A stretch of 44,941 nucleotides of DNA from Thermoanaerobacter thermocopriae JCM 7501 (lineage in GTDB: Bacteria; Bacillota; Thermoanaerobacteria; Thermoanaerobacterales; Thermoanaerobacteraceae). The position numbers and the translations under genes are program-made. The stretch is from positions 1-44,941 of the forward strand of contig NZ_BAZY01000019.1 in the NCBI RefSeq assembly GCF_001310975.1. The letters are read 5' to 3'. Within the stretch, counting starts at the first letter, position 1; every line of letters starts with the position of its first letter. The notes under the pieces were generated by a model, which was given only the letters and a program-made list of their open reading frames with translations, was not told the origin of the DNA and made no database searches. Below, piece by piece: positions 1 to 8,168 of the stretch.

Positions 1-126
1 CAAAGAATAATTTTAAACCTGTATTTATTGGGTTAAGCTTAAAGTGTAAGAACCTCAATAACTATACCATTATAGCCATTTTGAATGGCTGTACTTACTG
101 CTGAATACAAAAGAAAACTTTAATTG

Positions 127-238
127 CCCTTCTTTATCGATGTAATAGTATTGAGATATACGGAACCAAACTTGACAAGAAAATTTAAAGCTCCAGGTGT
201 ACTATGGTTTTTACCATTCCTTTTGTACTATCACTAAT
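127..238 (+). pseudogene. Remnant of an APC-family amino-acid permease C-terminus
   Basis: From 127 one frame reads P-F-F-I-D-V-I-V-L-R-Y-T-E-P-N-L-T-R-K-F, followed by K-A-P-G-V, and stops a few codons later. The block VLRYxxPNLxRKFKxPGV is typical of the late cytoplasmic loop in YfnA/CAT-type amino-acid permeases of the APC superfamily. A stop lies immediately upstream in frame and no frame from 1 to 126 continues the protein, so only about 25 recognisable residues remain. The terminator at 254-307 follows at the right distance to have served this gene. I infer a decayed permease; a chance match is possible because the block is short. Confidence 0.45.
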
Positions 239-253
239 GGTACCCATTCTTGC

Positions 254-307
254 AATGAAACAAAGGCGTTTCATTTGTATGAATATGCCTTTGTTTCATT
301 TTTTAAT
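254..307 (+). terminator. Rho-independent terminator before phoU
   Basis: A perfect 14-bp stem (254-267 with 287-300, arms AATGAAACAAAGGC and GCCTTTGTTTCATT) is followed by a run of T. It closes whatever was transcribed from the left, probably the decayed permease, and isolates phoU from it. Confidence 0.7.
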
Positions 308-447
308 ATTTTATGCTTTTATAATTAATCATTATTTTATCTACGTAAGAAAATGGCATTTTAGTTCTTATAAGGCCATCTGGTTGTAGCAAGACTAGAG
401 GATGGAAAACTACATCACTGGAAAATTCGATTAAAGGAGGTGAAAGG

Positions 448-1101
448 GTGAATCGCACTCATTTTGAAAAAGAATTAGAGGGACTTCATTATGACATATT
501 AAAAATGGGTAGCCTTGTAGAAGAAATGATAGCGAATGCCATTACTTCTTTAGTAAACCATGATACAGAATTGGCTCAAAAGGTCATAGATGATGACGAC
601 AGAATAGACAAAATGGAAGTAGAAATTGACAATAAATGTGCAAAGATTATTGTAACCCAGCAGCCAATCGCAAGGGATTTGAGAATAGTTTTGACAGGGC
701 TCAAAATTGTTACAGACTTAGAAAGAATGGCAGACTATGCAGTAGATATAGCAAAAACTACTTTGAGGATTGCTCATCAAAAATATATAAAGCCATTGAT
801 AGATATTCCTAGAATGGCTGAAATCGTAAGAGAAATGGTAAAAATGTCATTGGATTCTTACGTTCGCCAGGATTTAGACCTTGCAAGGACGATTGGCGAA
901 AAAGATGATATAGTAGATGCCCTTTACAAACAAGTATTTATGGAACCATTAACTTATATGATGGAAGACCCAAGAAACATCGACCAGGCGAGTCAGCTTT
1001 TGTTTGTAGCTCGTTATCTTGAGAGAATTGCTGATCATGCTACTAATGTATGTGAATGGGTAATTTATTTAGATACGGGAGAGCATGTAGATTTAAATTA
1101 A
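448..1101 (+). CDS. phoU: Phosphate signalling protein PhoU
   Basis: A 217-residue cytoplasmic helical protein with the two PhoU repeats. Each repeat ends in the family metal-binding motif: LERMAD at residues 91-96 and LERIAD at 191-196. The length matches the family (about 215-235). PhoU couples the Pst phosphate transporter to the PhoR/PhoP two-component system and keeps the Pho regulon off when phosphate is plentiful. The start is GTG at 448, chosen because AAAGGAGG lies 7 bases upstream. It is the only long gene on the plus strand here. The pst genes that usually precede phoU are absent from the window: upstream sequence holds a terminator and a permease remnant, so phoU is either monocistronic or separated from pst. 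I see no clear promoter or terminator for it. Confidence 0.95.
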   Translation: MNRTHFEKELEGLHYDILKMGSLVEEMIANAITSLVNHDTELAQKVIDDDDRIDKMEVEIDNKCAKIIVTQQPIARDLRIVLTGLKIVTDLERMADYAVDIAKTTLRIAHQKYIKPLIDIPRMAEIVREMVKMSLDSYVRQDLDLARTIGEKDDIVDALYKQVFMEPLTYMMEDPRNIDQASQLLFVARYLERIADHATNVCEWVIYLDTGEHVDLN

Positions 1102-1170
1102 AAATATTAGGCTGTTGAACAATTTGTATTTCTTCAACGACTTTAAAAAAATCTTTATTTTCTTTATAAT

Positions 1171-1971
1171 CTACACCTTCAAAACTTCAAACTTAGCATG
1201 TTTTTTTATTATATCTGGGTTGATGATGTAAAGATTATTTATAAACTTAGCTCTAAAAGTACCAGGCAGTTTACTTTCCTTCTCTGCTAGTTCACCTGCT
1301 ATATTAACAGCTAAAAGTGCTGTAAGGGCAGCTATAATTTTATCCTCGCTTACTGCAGATGTTGCTGACATTATAGCTCCAAGAGTACAACCTGCACCAG
1401 TTATTTTGGTAAACAATGGTGTACCATTTTTTACTATTACTACTTTTTTGCCATCACTTATATAATCTTCTTTGCCAGTTGAAACTACTACTGTATTTGT
1501 TTTTTGCGCAAGTTTTATACATGCCTCCATAACACCATTATCATCAAGTGAATCTACACCCTTAACATTTGCATTTTCGCCTGAAAGTGCTTTTATTTCT
1601 CCACCGTTCCCCTTAATAATGCTGATACTTCCAAGTTTTAATAGCATTTTTACAAAATCAATTCTACTCTTTATCGCTGCACATCCTACCGGGTCAAGGA
1701 TAACAGGTATTTTATGTACTGATGCAGAGGAAACCGAATTTATTATAGCCTGCTTTATTTCATTATTTATTGAGCCTATATTTACATACAGAGCATTTGA
1801 AATCGCAGTAAAATCATATGCCTCTTCTGGCGACATTACCATTGCAGGTGATGCTCCAAAACTCAAAAGTGCGTTTGCATTATCATTCATCACAACATAA
1901 TTTGTGATGACATGTATAAGTGGCATTTTTCTTTTTACGTCGTTCAAGACTTTTACAACTTCATCAATCAT
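1171..1971 (-). CDS. thiM: Hydroxyethylthiazole kinase (ThiM, intact copy)
   Basis: A 266-residue ribokinase-fold kinase (EC 2.7.1.50) that phosphorylates 4-methyl-5-hydroxyethylthiazole for thiamine salvage. Visible motifs are ILDPVG (91-96), KGNGGE (120-125) and the anion-hole sequence TGAGC (191-195) with the conserved Cys195. The start is the ATG at 1971 behind AAAGGAG; an upstream in-frame extension to 2070 lacks a ribosome-binding site. It is last in the thi operon, 127 bases after thiW, and has its own plausible promoter (2017-2045), so it may be expressed partly independently of the TPP riboswitch. A second, divergent thiM copy lies three genes upstream. Confidence 0.92.
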   Translation of the reverse strand: MIDEVVKVLNDVKRKMPLIHVITNYVVMNDNANALLSFGASPAMVMSPEEAYDFTAISNALYVNIGSINNEIKQAIINSVSSASVHKIPVILDPVGCAAIKSRIDFVKMLLKLGSISIIKGNGGEIKALSGENANVKGVDSLDDNGVMEACIKLAQKTNTVVVSTGKEDYISDGKKVVIVKNGTPLFTKITGAGCTLGAIMSATSAVSEDKIIAALTALLAVNIAGELAEKESKLPGTFRAKFINNLYIINPDIIKKHAKFEVLKV

Positions 1972-2016
1972 AAATCTTCTCCTTTCTTTTAAACAAGTTT
2001 GTGTTACAGTATAATA

Positions 2017-2045
2017 TTTATATTTTCGAAATTTTGTATAATCAA
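2017..2045 (-). promoter_or_regulatory. Candidate promoter for the distal thiM
   Basis: On the minus strand TTGATT (2040-2045), a 17-base spacer and TATAAA (2017-2022) lie 46 bases before the thiM start, in the 127-base gap after thiW. No terminator is visible between thiW and thiM, so this would be a secondary promoter. Confidence 0.4.
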
Positions 2046-2098
2046 TTCCATAAGCTAAATTTACTAACACTCTATTTAGTCAGTGGGGCAGTATATAT

Positions 2099-2590
2099 TC
2101 AATTGGAATAATTCAATTTTTTGTATTTTGCTAAAATCAATACTACTACATATCCTATAATCGAGCCTATTGTACTGGAAAGCGAAAATGGAATGACAAA
2201 CATAAAAGCCGCGCCTGAATTTCCCAGTATATACCTAGCAATAGGATAAGAAAGCAATGCCCCTATAATGCCTGTCCCTATAACTTCTCCTATAGAGGCA
2301 AAATAAAACTTACGTGTAAATCTATAAAGATATCCAGCAATGAATGCACCAACCATTCCTCCTGGAAATGCCAAAAGCGATCCAACACCAAGGATGTTCC
2401 TCAATAGTCCTATAATAAAAGCAACTTCTAATGCTCCCCAAGGTCCCAAAAAAACTGCTGAAATAACGTTAATAGCATGTTGAACAGGTGTAACTTTGGC
2501 AACACCTACACTAAACCATACATATTGAGAGTTAAAAGTACCTATAGCAATAATAAGTGCCATAAAAACCATACGATGTATTTTATTCAT
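2099..2590 (-). CDS. thiW: ThiW, energy-coupling factor S component for thiazole
   Basis: A 163-residue hydrophobic protein with about five membrane segments. It resembles ThiW, the substrate-binding S component predicted to take up the thiazole moiety of thiamine through a shared ECF ATPase module. The loop around FPGG (near residues 95-98) with the following [10 protein letters not shown] segment is typical of the family. It starts with ATG at 2590 behind AAGGTGGAG, and its start overlaps the stop of the upstream thiM copy by 8 bases, implying translational coupling. Position between two thiazole kinase genes in a TPP-controlled operon supports the thiazole assignment. Function is inferred from family and context. 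Confidence 0.85.
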   Translation of the reverse strand: MNKIHRMVFMALIIAIGTFNSQYVWFSVGVAKVTPVQHAINVISAVFLGPWGALEVAFIIGLLRNILGVGSLLAFPGGMVGAFIAGYLYRFTRKFYFASIGEVIGTGIIGALLSYPIARYILGNSGAAFMFVIPFSLSSTIGSIIGYVVVLILAKYKKLNYSN

Positions 2591-3376
2591 ACTCCACCTT
2601 CTTATCTTTTTCTATTATCTCCGGCATGAGATTATATATCTCATCAAAAAATGTCACTTTAAAACTGCCGGGCCCTTTGACATTGCTGCTTTGAGCGGCT
2701 CTTTCACCTGCTACTCCAAAAGCTATAAAAGCTTCTACTGTAGCTTCAAAATAATCTTCACATACTCCGCAAAAACTCGCTACTACAGAGGTAAGCATAC
2801 AACCTGTGCCAGTAACAGTGCCCATCGTAGGATGTCCATTTTTCACATACGCAATTCTTTTCCCATCAGTAATTATGTCAGTACCACCTGACACTGCTAC
2901 TACAACGTTGTACGCGTTTGCTAAATCTTTTGCAGCTTCAGAAATATCATCTGCTCCGCTTTGAGACTCTACACCACGTATCTTCCCACCTTTGCCTGCA
3001 AGTATTGAAATCTCAGCACTGTTTCCCTTTATCACAGAAATTTTTACCTCTTCTAATATCTTTCTTGAACTTTCTGTCCTAAGCTTCGTAGCTCCCGCTC
3101 CAACAGGGTCTAATATAACTGGTACTTTAAATCTATTTGCGGCCTTTCCTGCTTTATCATCGCTTCTACTTGTTCATTTGTAAGAGTGCCTATATTTAAA
3201 ACTAAAGCATCTGCTGCACTTACCATTTCTTCTACTTCTTCCAAGGCATGGGCCATGACTGGCAGTGCCCCAATAGCCAATGTTATATTAGCACAATCGT
3301 TGACAGTAACTACATTAGTGATATGGTGAACTAAAGGTTTTCTCTCCCTTAAAATTTTCAACAATTCTTTTTTCAT
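2583..3376 (-). CDS. thiM: Second hydroxyethylthiazole kinase (ThiM), reading frame broken
   Basis: Two adjacent frames together encode a complete ThiM-like kinase of about 264 residues. The N-terminal part (3376 to about 3155) carries [14 protein letters not shown]. The C-terminal part contains [25 protein letters not shown] and GTVTGTGCM with the conserved Cys. The break is at 3151-3155, where one base (probably G, in AAGCAGG) is missing; adding it joins the frames exactly. The start is ATG 3376, one base after the thiE stop, with GGAGG inside the end of thiE. It is clearly diverged from the intact thiM downstream, so it is a paralogue rather than a recent duplicate. Either a genuine frameshift, with thiM1 covering the function, or a sequence error, which I favour given the many similar breaks nearby. 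Confidence 0.85.
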
Positions 3377-3377
3377 T

Positions 3378-4013
3378 TCAAATCCTCCTATCATTTATCG
3401 CTTTTGCTATAACCTCCAAAAGTTTTCTAGTATTGTTTTCTATATCCCCATAAAATACAGCTGAAACTGAGGATATCCCATCTACTCCTGATTTTAACAT
3501 GACTTCATAAGCATTATCCTTCGTTATACCACCTATTGCAACGACTGGAATACTAACAGCCTCTTTTATCTTTTTTAACCCTTCTATTCCAATAGCTTCT
3601 GCTTCCGGCTTTGTTGGAGTCTTAAACACCGCGCCTACTCCTAAATAATCCGCTCCATCCTTTTGCGCCTTTAAAGCTTCTTCCACTGTGCTTGCTGATA
3701 CCCCCACTATTTTATCACGACCTATTATTTTTCTTACAACATCTGCTGGCAAATCTTCCTGTCCAACGTGAACTCCATCTGCATCTACTGCCAAGGCTAT
3801 ATCCACTCTGTCGTTTATAATGAGGGGGATTCTATTTCTTTTTGTCACTTCTTTAACTTTGAGTGCAATTTCATAAAATTCCCTACTTGATATATCTTTT
3901 TCTCTCAGTTGAATTACTGTTGCACCGCCTTTTATCGCTAGTTCCACTGCTTCAGCTATATCCATATCCTTTATGTAAGACCTATCTGTTATAGCATAAA
4001 GGGTTAAGTCCAT
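3378..4013 (-). CDS. thiE: Thiamine-phosphate synthase
   Basis: A 211-residue TIM-barrel enzyme (EC 2.5.1.3) that joins HMP-pyrophosphate and thiazole phosphate to give thiamine phosphate. Family blocks are in order: [50 protein letters not shown] and VAIGGI. Full length. The start is ATG 4013, three bases after the thiD stop, and its stop is one base before thiM2. Sitting between thiD, which makes the pyrimidine diphosphate, and thiM, which makes the thiazole phosphate, it takes the products of both neighbours. Confidence 0.95.
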   Translation of the reverse strand: MDLTLYAITDRSYIKDMDIAEAVELAIKGGATVIQLREKDISSREFYEIALKVKEVTKRNRIPLIINDRVDIALAVDADGVHVGQEDLPADVVRKIIGRDKIVGVSASTVEEALKAQKDGADYLGVGAVFKTPTKPEAEAIGIEGLKKIKEAVSIPVVAIGGITKDNAYEVMLKSGVDGISSVSAVFYGDIENNTRKLLEVIAKAINDRRI

Positions 4014-4016
4014 ATC

Positions 4017-4810
4017 TCACACCATCCTTATTTCTATATTCCAAAAATGATTAGTAGGACCTACTCCCTGCCCTATAGCTAACGAATGTTTTATGGCCCC
4101 TGTAATGTATGTCTTCGCTCTTTTTATTGACTCAACTAAATCATAGCCTAAAGCGATATTGGCAGCTATAGCTGAGGAAAATGTACAGCCTGTACCATGA
4201 GTGTTTTTAGTATCGATTCTTTCTGAGGTAATTTCATAAAACTCTTTTCCATCGTAAAATACATCTAAAGCATCTCCTGTAAGATGTCCACCTTTTACTA
4301 CCACTGTTTTTGCACCAAAATCTAGAATTTTTTTGGCCGCTTCCTTCATATCCGATACATTTTTAATTTCTTTTCCAACTAATTCTCCCGCTTCCATAAG
4401 ATTTGGAGTAACTACAAGGCTTAAAGGAATCAATTCCTTTTTCAAAGCCTCCACTGCTTCTGGCTTTAATAAATAGCTTCCACTTTTTGAAATCATAACA
4501 GGGTCCAGCACAACATTTTTTACATTGTAATCTTTTAGCCCTTTTGCAATGACTTTAATTATGCTTTCATTAGATACCATACCTATCTTCACTGCATTTG
4601 GATATAAATCCTCAAAAATTGCCTTCATCTGCAAATACACCATATCAGGCTTATATCCTCAATTCCCAAAACTCCGATGGTGTTTTGCGCTGTTATTGAA
4701 GTAATAACACTCATGCCGTATACTCCATGGGCTGAAAAAGTCTTTAAATCTGCCTGTATACCTGCTCCTCCTCCAGAGTCAGAACCGGCAATAGTGAGAG
4801 CTAATTTCAT
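4017..4810 (-). CDS. thiD: HMP/HMP-phosphate kinase ThiD, reading frame broken
   Basis: A ribokinase-family kinase (EC 2.7.1.49 / 2.7.4.7) that phosphorylates hydroxymethylpyrimidine twice for thiamine synthesis. The N-terminal frame from ATG 4810 (behind GGAGGTG) has [19 protein letters not shown]. The second frame carries [29 protein letters not shown] and the catalytic region [15 protein letters not shown]. The frames separate at 4648-4650, where AGCCTGATATG lacks one C; restoring it gives about 264 residues, the usual length. It is the first gene of the TPP-riboswitch operon. A sequence error is the likelier explanation because this gene has no second copy here. Confidence 0.9.
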
Positions 4811-4826
4811 AAGCACACCTCCAAAT

Positions 4827-4855
4827 AATAAAATAAGCCCACCTGTGAGGTGAGC
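4827..4855 (-). terminator. Riboswitch-controlled terminator before thiD
   Basis: On the minus strand GCTCACCT-CAC-AGGTGGGC (4855 to 4837) forms an 8-bp stem with one G-T pair, followed by TTATTTTATTATTT. It lies between the TPP aptamer and the thiD ribosome-binding site, where a TPP-induced terminator is expected. Confidence 0.7.
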
Positions 4856-4877
4856 ATTTTTCAAATGTTTTAAAAAT

Positions 4878-4966
4878 CATGCTTCCCTACGCAGGCATTA
4901 CCCTGACAGGTTCAAAGGGTCGGGAACGAATCCCCTCTCAGCCCTTTTCGGGCTCCCCTAGCATTT
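4878..4966 (-). promoter_or_regulatory. TPP riboswitch (THI box)
   Basis: Reading the minus strand from 4966, the conserved THI-box elements appear in order: GGGGAGCC, GGGCTGAGAGGG, GACCC, GAACCTG, GGGTAATGCC and GCGTAGGGAAGC. These are the pyrimidine- and pyrophosphate-sensing helices of the aptamer. With the downstream terminator this is a TPP-OFF transcriptional switch for thiD-thiE-thiM-thiW-thiM. Confidence 0.97.
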
Positions 4967-5000
4967 GTTATATTTAGTTTTTCTTAAATTGTCTAAATTA

Positions 5001-5029
5001 TTTATACCATAAAATGCAAAAGATTGCAA
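5001..5029 (-). promoter_or_regulatory. Promoter of the thiamine operon
   Basis: Minus-strand TTGCAA (5024-5029), a 17-base spacer and TATAAA (5001-5006) lie about 40 bases upstream of the TPP aptamer and just after the tRNA operon terminator. Confidence 0.6.
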
Positions 5030-5051
5030 TAATTATTTTGAAAAAAGTTTT

Positions 5052-5088
5052 TACCAAAAAAGGTATCGACAAAATGTCGATACCTTTT
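5052..5088 (-). terminator. Terminator of the tRNA operon
   Basis: A 10-bp stem GGTATCGACA/TGTCGATACC (5062-5071 with 5075-5084, loop AAA) is followed on the minus strand by TTTTTT. It lies 20 bases beyond the last tRNA and separates the tRNA operon from the thi operon. Confidence 0.85.
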
Positions 5089-5105
5089 AAACTCTCAAAA
5101 ATAAC

Positions 5106-5181
<76 letters not shown>

Positions 5182-5190
5182 ACGTTACAT

Positions 5191-5262
5191 TTATTAATTT
5201 ATTTTTTGAATTGTTTATTAATTTATTTTTTGAATTGTTTATTAATTTATTTTTTGAATTGT
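5191..5262. repeat. Three perfect tandem copies of a 24-bp AT-rich unit
   Basis: Units at 5191-5214, 5215-5238 and 5239-5262 are identical; each begins TTATTAATTTATTTT and ends TGAATTGT. They fill the spacer between tRNA-Arg(TCG) and tRNA-Lys(CTT), the longest spacer in the operon (131 bases). No coding potential. Confidence 0.95.
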
Positions 5263-5312
5263 TATTGAAATATCCTTATTATATTATTTTAACTTGTTAG
5301 CTTAGCTTCAAC

Positions 5313-5389
5313 TGGTGCGCCCTGTAGGATTTGAACCTACGACCTCCAGGTTCGAAGCCTGTCACTCTATCCAGCTGAGCTAAGGGCGC
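5313..5389 (-). tRNA. tRNA-Arg (TCG)
   Basis: 77 bases with encoded CCA. The acceptor is GCGCCCT/AGGGCGC, and loop CTTCGAA gives anticodon TCG for CGA codons. Confidence 0.93.
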
Positions 5390-5402
5390 TTATAAAAATT
5401 AA

Positions 5403-5478
5403 TGGAGCGGACAACGAGACTCGAACTCGCGACCCTCACCTTGGCAAGGTGATGCTCTACCAACTGAGCTATGTCCGC
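5403..5478 (-). tRNA. tRNA-Gly (GCC)
   Basis: 76 bases with encoded CCA. The acceptor is GCGGACA/TGTCCGC, and loop TTGCCAA gives anticodon GCC. Confidence 0.95.
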
Positions 5479-5485
5479 ATCTTTA

Positions 5486-5572
5486 TGGTGCGGGAGAAGG
5501 GACTTGAACCCATATGCCACTTTAGGCACTAGAACCTGAATCTAGCGCGTCTGCCAATTCCGCCACTCCCGC
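5486..5572 (-). tRNA. tRNA-Leu (CAG)
   Basis: 87 bases with the long class-II variable arm and encoded CCA. The acceptor is GCGGGAG/CTCCCGC, and loop TTCAGGT gives anticodon CAG. Confidence 0.94.
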
Positions 5573-5605
5573 CCAAATTCAAAACCTCATTTTTTCCTTT
5601 AAAAC

Positions 5606-5681
5606 TGGTGACCCATCCGCGACTCGAACGCGGGACACCCTGCTTAAAAGGCAGGTGCTCTACCTCCTGAGCTAATGGGTC
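5606..5681 (-). tRNA. tRNA-Lys (TTT)
   Basis: 76 bases with encoded CCA. The acceptor is GACCCAT/ATGGGTC, and loop CTTTTAA gives anticodon TTT. Confidence 0.95.
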
Positions 5682-5699
5682 ATATAATTATCTGATAAT

Positions 5700-5774
5700 T
5701 GGCTGGGATGGTAGGATTCGAACCTACGAATGCCAGAGTCAAAGTCTGGTGCCTTACCGCTTGGCTACATCCCA
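5700..5774 (-). tRNA. tRNA-Gln (TTG)
   Basis: 75 bases with encoded CCA and discriminator G. The acceptor is TGGGATG/CATCCCA, and loop CTTTGAC gives anticodon TTG. Confidence 0.95.
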
Positions 5775-5777
5775 ACA

Positions 5778-5854
5778 TGGGGTGGATAGTGGGACTCGAA
5801 CCCACGACCTCCAGAGCCACAATCTGGCGCTCTAACCAACTGAACTATATCCAC
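5778..5854 (-). tRNA. tRNA-His (GTG)
   Basis: 77 bases with encoded CCA. Loop TTGTGGC gives anticodon GTG. A G lies at the -1 position (5855) opposite discriminator C, the identity pair of tRNA-His. Confidence 0.95.
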
Positions 5855-5865
5855 CACACAATAAA

Positions 5866-5942
5866 TGGTGCGCCTGGAGAGATTCGAACTCCCGACACAC
5901 GGCTTAGAAGGCCGTTGCTCTATCCAACTGAGCTACAGGCGC
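5866..5942 (-). tRNA. tRNA-Arg (TCT)
   Basis: 77 bases with encoded CCA. The acceptor is GCGCCTG/CAGGCGC, and loop CTTCTAA gives anticodon TCT for AGA, the favoured Arg codon in this AT-rich genome. Confidence 0.95.
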
Positions 5943-5945
5943 ATA

Positions 5946-6019
5946 TGGAGCGGGTGATGGGAATCGAACCCACGTAACCAGCTTGGAAGGCTGGGGCTCT
6001 ACCATTGAGCTACACCCGC
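5946..6019 (-). tRNA. tRNA-Gly (TCC)
   Basis: 74 bases with encoded CCA. The acceptor is GCGGGTG/CACCCGC, and loop CTTCCAA gives anticodon TCC. First tRNA of the operon. Confidence 0.95.
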
Positions 6020-6078
6020 ATATAATCAACTTAATTTAATTTTCCTCGCTTGTTTCTCAATTCGTCTGACAGTTTTAG

Positions 6079-6107
6079 ATTATATCAGATGCCCCTATCT
6101 TTGTCAA
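6079..6107 (-). promoter_or_regulatory. Consensus promoter of the tRNA operon
   Basis: Minus-strand TTGACA (6102-6107), a 17-base spacer and TATAAT (6079-6084) are a perfect vegetative sigma-factor promoter, about 60 bases before the first tRNA. Confidence 0.9.
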
Positions 6108-6183
6108 CACCTCCAGTAAAAAATTTTCGTAGATTAAATTGTATAAAAGACATAAAAAGAGTAACTTTTCCTTTTACGCCTTT

Positions 6184-6685
6184 CTAAGCTTCTTTTATCA
6201 CTGAAGCTTCTTCTAAATTCACCAATCTTGGGAATATCCCACTTTTATCAATTGTCACTAATGCTATTGTTCTTTTCGCACCTTCTCGTGGCAAAGAAGG
6301 ACTGCCGGGATTTAAAAGTAAAATATCTTCATGTTTTGAAATCATAGGAATATGTGTATGCCCAAAAAATACCGCATTTACTCCCAATTCTTTTCCTCTA
6401 TCTAAAATCGTTTGATACTCATACTTCACGTAATATCGGTGTCCATGAGTCAACAGGATTTTTTTGCCTTCTATTTCAATTACTTTCTCCAATTCGTCTT
6501 TTGTAGGAAAATCACAATTTCCTTTAACATACTCCAACGGAATACCAAACTCTTGAGATAGTTGAGCGGCGTCTGAAGCATTATCTCCTAAATGAATAAG
6601 ATAATCTATTCCCTTAAGCTCCCGCAATTTTTTTTCTAACTAGTGTAAATATACCATGTGTATCACTAATTACAGCTAAAACCAT
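6184..6685 (-). CDS. YfcE/YsnB-type metallophosphodiesterase, reading frame broken
   Basis: A calcineurin-like phosphoesterase of the small MJ0936/YfcE family. The N-terminal frame from ATG 6685 gives VLAVISDTHGIF, the first metal site. The second frame supplies LIHLGDN, VKGNCD, LLTHGH and FFGHTHIP, the remaining metal and catalytic motifs. The frames meet in a run of eight A (6628-6635 as T on the plus strand). With seven A the product is a continuous 166 residues, typical for the family. Start and upstream stop abut (TAAATG) with rdgB, and the order rph-rdgB-yfcE matches rph-ysnA-ysnB of Bacillus. Physiological substrate unknown. This is the only break in the window caused by an extra base. 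Confidence 0.88.
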
Positions 6686-7279
6686 TTATTTTTCCCCCAA
6701 ACGTTGTAAAATGTAATTTTTCAATTTCACAAGAGCATTAGCTCTGTGACTTATCTTATTCTTTTCTTCCATAGTAAGTTCTGCCAAAGTTTTCTCTAAA
6801 TCATCAACGTAAAAAATCGGATCGTATCCAAAACCATTTTTTCCTCGAGGACGATCTAAAATATACCCTTCTAATTTACCTTCTAATAAAGTTTCTTTTT
6901 CTCTTTCTACCACTGCTATCACTGTCTTAAAATAGGCTTTCCTTTTTTCGTAAGGAACGCCCTCTAATAGCTTTAATAATTTTTTGTTGTTATCTTCATA
7001 TGTAGCATTTTCACCAGCAAATCTTGCAGAATATACTCCAGGTTGCCCATTTAAATACTCCACAAACAACCCTGTATCATCGGCTATAACAATTCCATCA
7101 ACTTTTTCTTTTAAAAAGCGAGCCTTGATAAGAGCATTTTCTTCAATCGTATTTCCTGTCTCTTTTATATCTTCTTTTATGCAAGTCTGCCATGGAATAA
7201 ATTTCAACAGGATAGCCTTTAAAAAATTTTTTATTTCTTCAGTTTTATGAGGATTGTTGGTTGCTATTATTATTTTCAA
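6686..7279 (-). CDS. rdgB: XTP/dITP diphosphatase (RdgB/Ham1 family)
   Basis: A house-cleaning pyrophosphatase (EC 3.6.1.66) that removes ITP, dITP and XTP from the nucleotide pool. It has the N-terminal [40 protein letters not shown] and FGYDPIFY motifs. I choose TTG 7279 as start because AGGAG lies 8-9 bases upstream and the product then begins MKIIIATNN, as in the family. The gene overlaps the end of rph by 35 bases. Residues 22-33 ([12 protein letters not shown]) do not fit the family. Read in the next frame the same DNA gives [12 protein letters not shown], a good match, so a one-base loss near 7218-7220 and a two-base loss near 7180-7184 appear to cancel. The frame stays open, but this block is probably wrong. 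Confidence 0.92.
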   Translation of the reverse strand: MKIIIATNNPHKTEEIKNFLKAILLKFIPWQTCIKEDIKETGNTIEENALIKARFLKEKVDGIVIADDTGLFVEYLNGQPGVYSARFAGENATYEDNNKKLLKLLEGVPYEKRKAYFKTVIAVVEREKETLLEGKLEGYILDRPRGKNGFGYDPIFYVDDLEKTLAELTMEEKNKISHRANALVKLKNYILQRLGEK

Positions 7280-8024
7280 CTGAATCAACTCCTATTTTAT
7301 CGACAATATCATAAAGAACTTCTTTTTGAATTTTGATAATCTGTTCAATCCCATATTCTGCAAGGCTTAAAAGGTCTGACAAATTTTGCTTTGTAAATGG
7401 TCCACCTTCACCTGTTCCCTGTATTTCTACAATTTCTCCTTTGTCTGTCATAACTACATTCATATCTACTAATGCATTCGAATCTTCCTGAAAGGATAAA
7501 TCTAAAAGCTTATTTCCATCTACAATGCCTACACTTACAGCTGCAACAAAACCTTTTAAAGGAATCTTAGGAATATCGCCTTTTTCTACCAATTTGTTAA
7601 GTGCATCTGCCAATGCTATAAATGAACCTGTAATAGAAGCTGTTCTTGTACCTCCATCCGCTTGGATAACATCGCAATCTATCCAAATAGTTTTTTCTCC
7701 TAACACCTCCAAATCTACTACAGACCTTAAAGAACGGCCTATAAGCCGCTGTATTTCCATAGTCCTTCCACTAGGTCTTCCTTTAGTTACTTCTCTTGGA
7801 TTTCTCGTTTCAGTTGCTCTTGGCAACATACCATACTCACTAGTTATCCACCCCTTACCTGTACCTTTTTGAAATGGAGGTACTTTATCCTCAATAGAAG
7901 CTGTACAAATGACTTTTGTCTCCCCCATTTCAATTAGCACAGAACCTTCTGCAAATTTATTAAAATTTCTTGTAATTTTTATAGGTCTTAGCTCATTAAA
8001 TTCCCTTCCATCAATTCTATTCAT
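7245..8024 (-). CDS. rph: Ribonuclease PH
   Basis: A 259-residue phosphorolytic 3' exoribonuclease (EC 2.7.7.56) that trims tRNA 3' ends, with family blocks RxDGR near the N-terminus, [61 protein letters not shown] and [11 protein letters not shown]. The C-terminus is slightly extended with an Asn/Ser-rich tail (NNNSNQQSS) that carries the rdgB ribosome-binding site. It is first gene of rph-rdgB-yfcE. ATG 8024 has only a weak upstream AAAGGG. The tRNA genes it would help mature are the next operon downstream. Confidence 0.95.
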   Translation of the reverse strand: MNRIDGREFNELRPIKITRNFNKFAEGSVLIEMGETKVICTASIEDKVPPFQKGTGKGWITSEYGMLPRATETRNPREVTKGRPSGRTMEIQRLIGRSLRSVVDLEVLGEKTIWIDCDVIQADGGTRTASITGSFIALADALNKLVEKGDIPKIPLKGFVAAVSVGIVDGNKLLDLSFQEDSNALVDMNVVMTDKGEIVEIQGTGEGGPFTKQNLSDLLSLAEYGIEQIIKIQKEVLYDIVDKIGVDSVENNNSNQQSS

Positions 8025-8098
8025 TTCTTCAACCCTTTCATTTCATAAAAATAGTTTAATGTTAATTTATCCTCTCATTGTTTTTATTCTACAATATT

Positions 8099-8127
8099 AT
8101 TTTAAAACCTTTATTAATATTTTACAA
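8099..8127 (-). promoter_or_regulatory. Candidate promoter for rph-rdgB-yfcE
   Basis: Minus-strand TTGTAA (8122-8127), a 17-base spacer and TAAAAT (8099-8104) lie about 75 bases before rph, directly after the terminator of the amidase gene. Confidence 0.45.
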
Positions 8128-8135
8128 GAACATAA

Positions 8136-8165
8136 AAACAAAAAATCTGGTTTAAAAAACCAGAT
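8136..8165 (-). terminator. Terminator of the amidase gene
   Basis: A stem TCTGGTTT/AAACCAGA (8146-8153 with 8157-8164) is followed on the minus strand by TTTTTTGTTTTT, starting 4 bases after the amidase stop codon. Confidence 0.8.
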
Positions 8166-8168
8166 AAA

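Noticed and set aside
1111..1165. Weak hairpin GTTGAA/TTCAAC after phoU
   Set aside because: Only 6 bp with a 13-base loop and an A-rich rather than T-rich tail, so it is not a convincing terminator.
3151..3155. Programmed ribosomal frameshifting as explanation for thiM2, thiD, purL and others
   Set aside because: No slippery heptamer with downstream structure is shared, the required shifts occur in unrelated contexts, and families concerned are not known for recoding.
5191..5262. CRISPR array
   Set aside because: The units are directly abutting with no spacers, and there are no cas genes in the window.
5699..5977. 92-codon plus-strand open frame with repeated G-x-E-P-T-motif-like text
   Set aside because: It is the antisense of four consecutive tRNA genes; the repeats are the conserved T arms.
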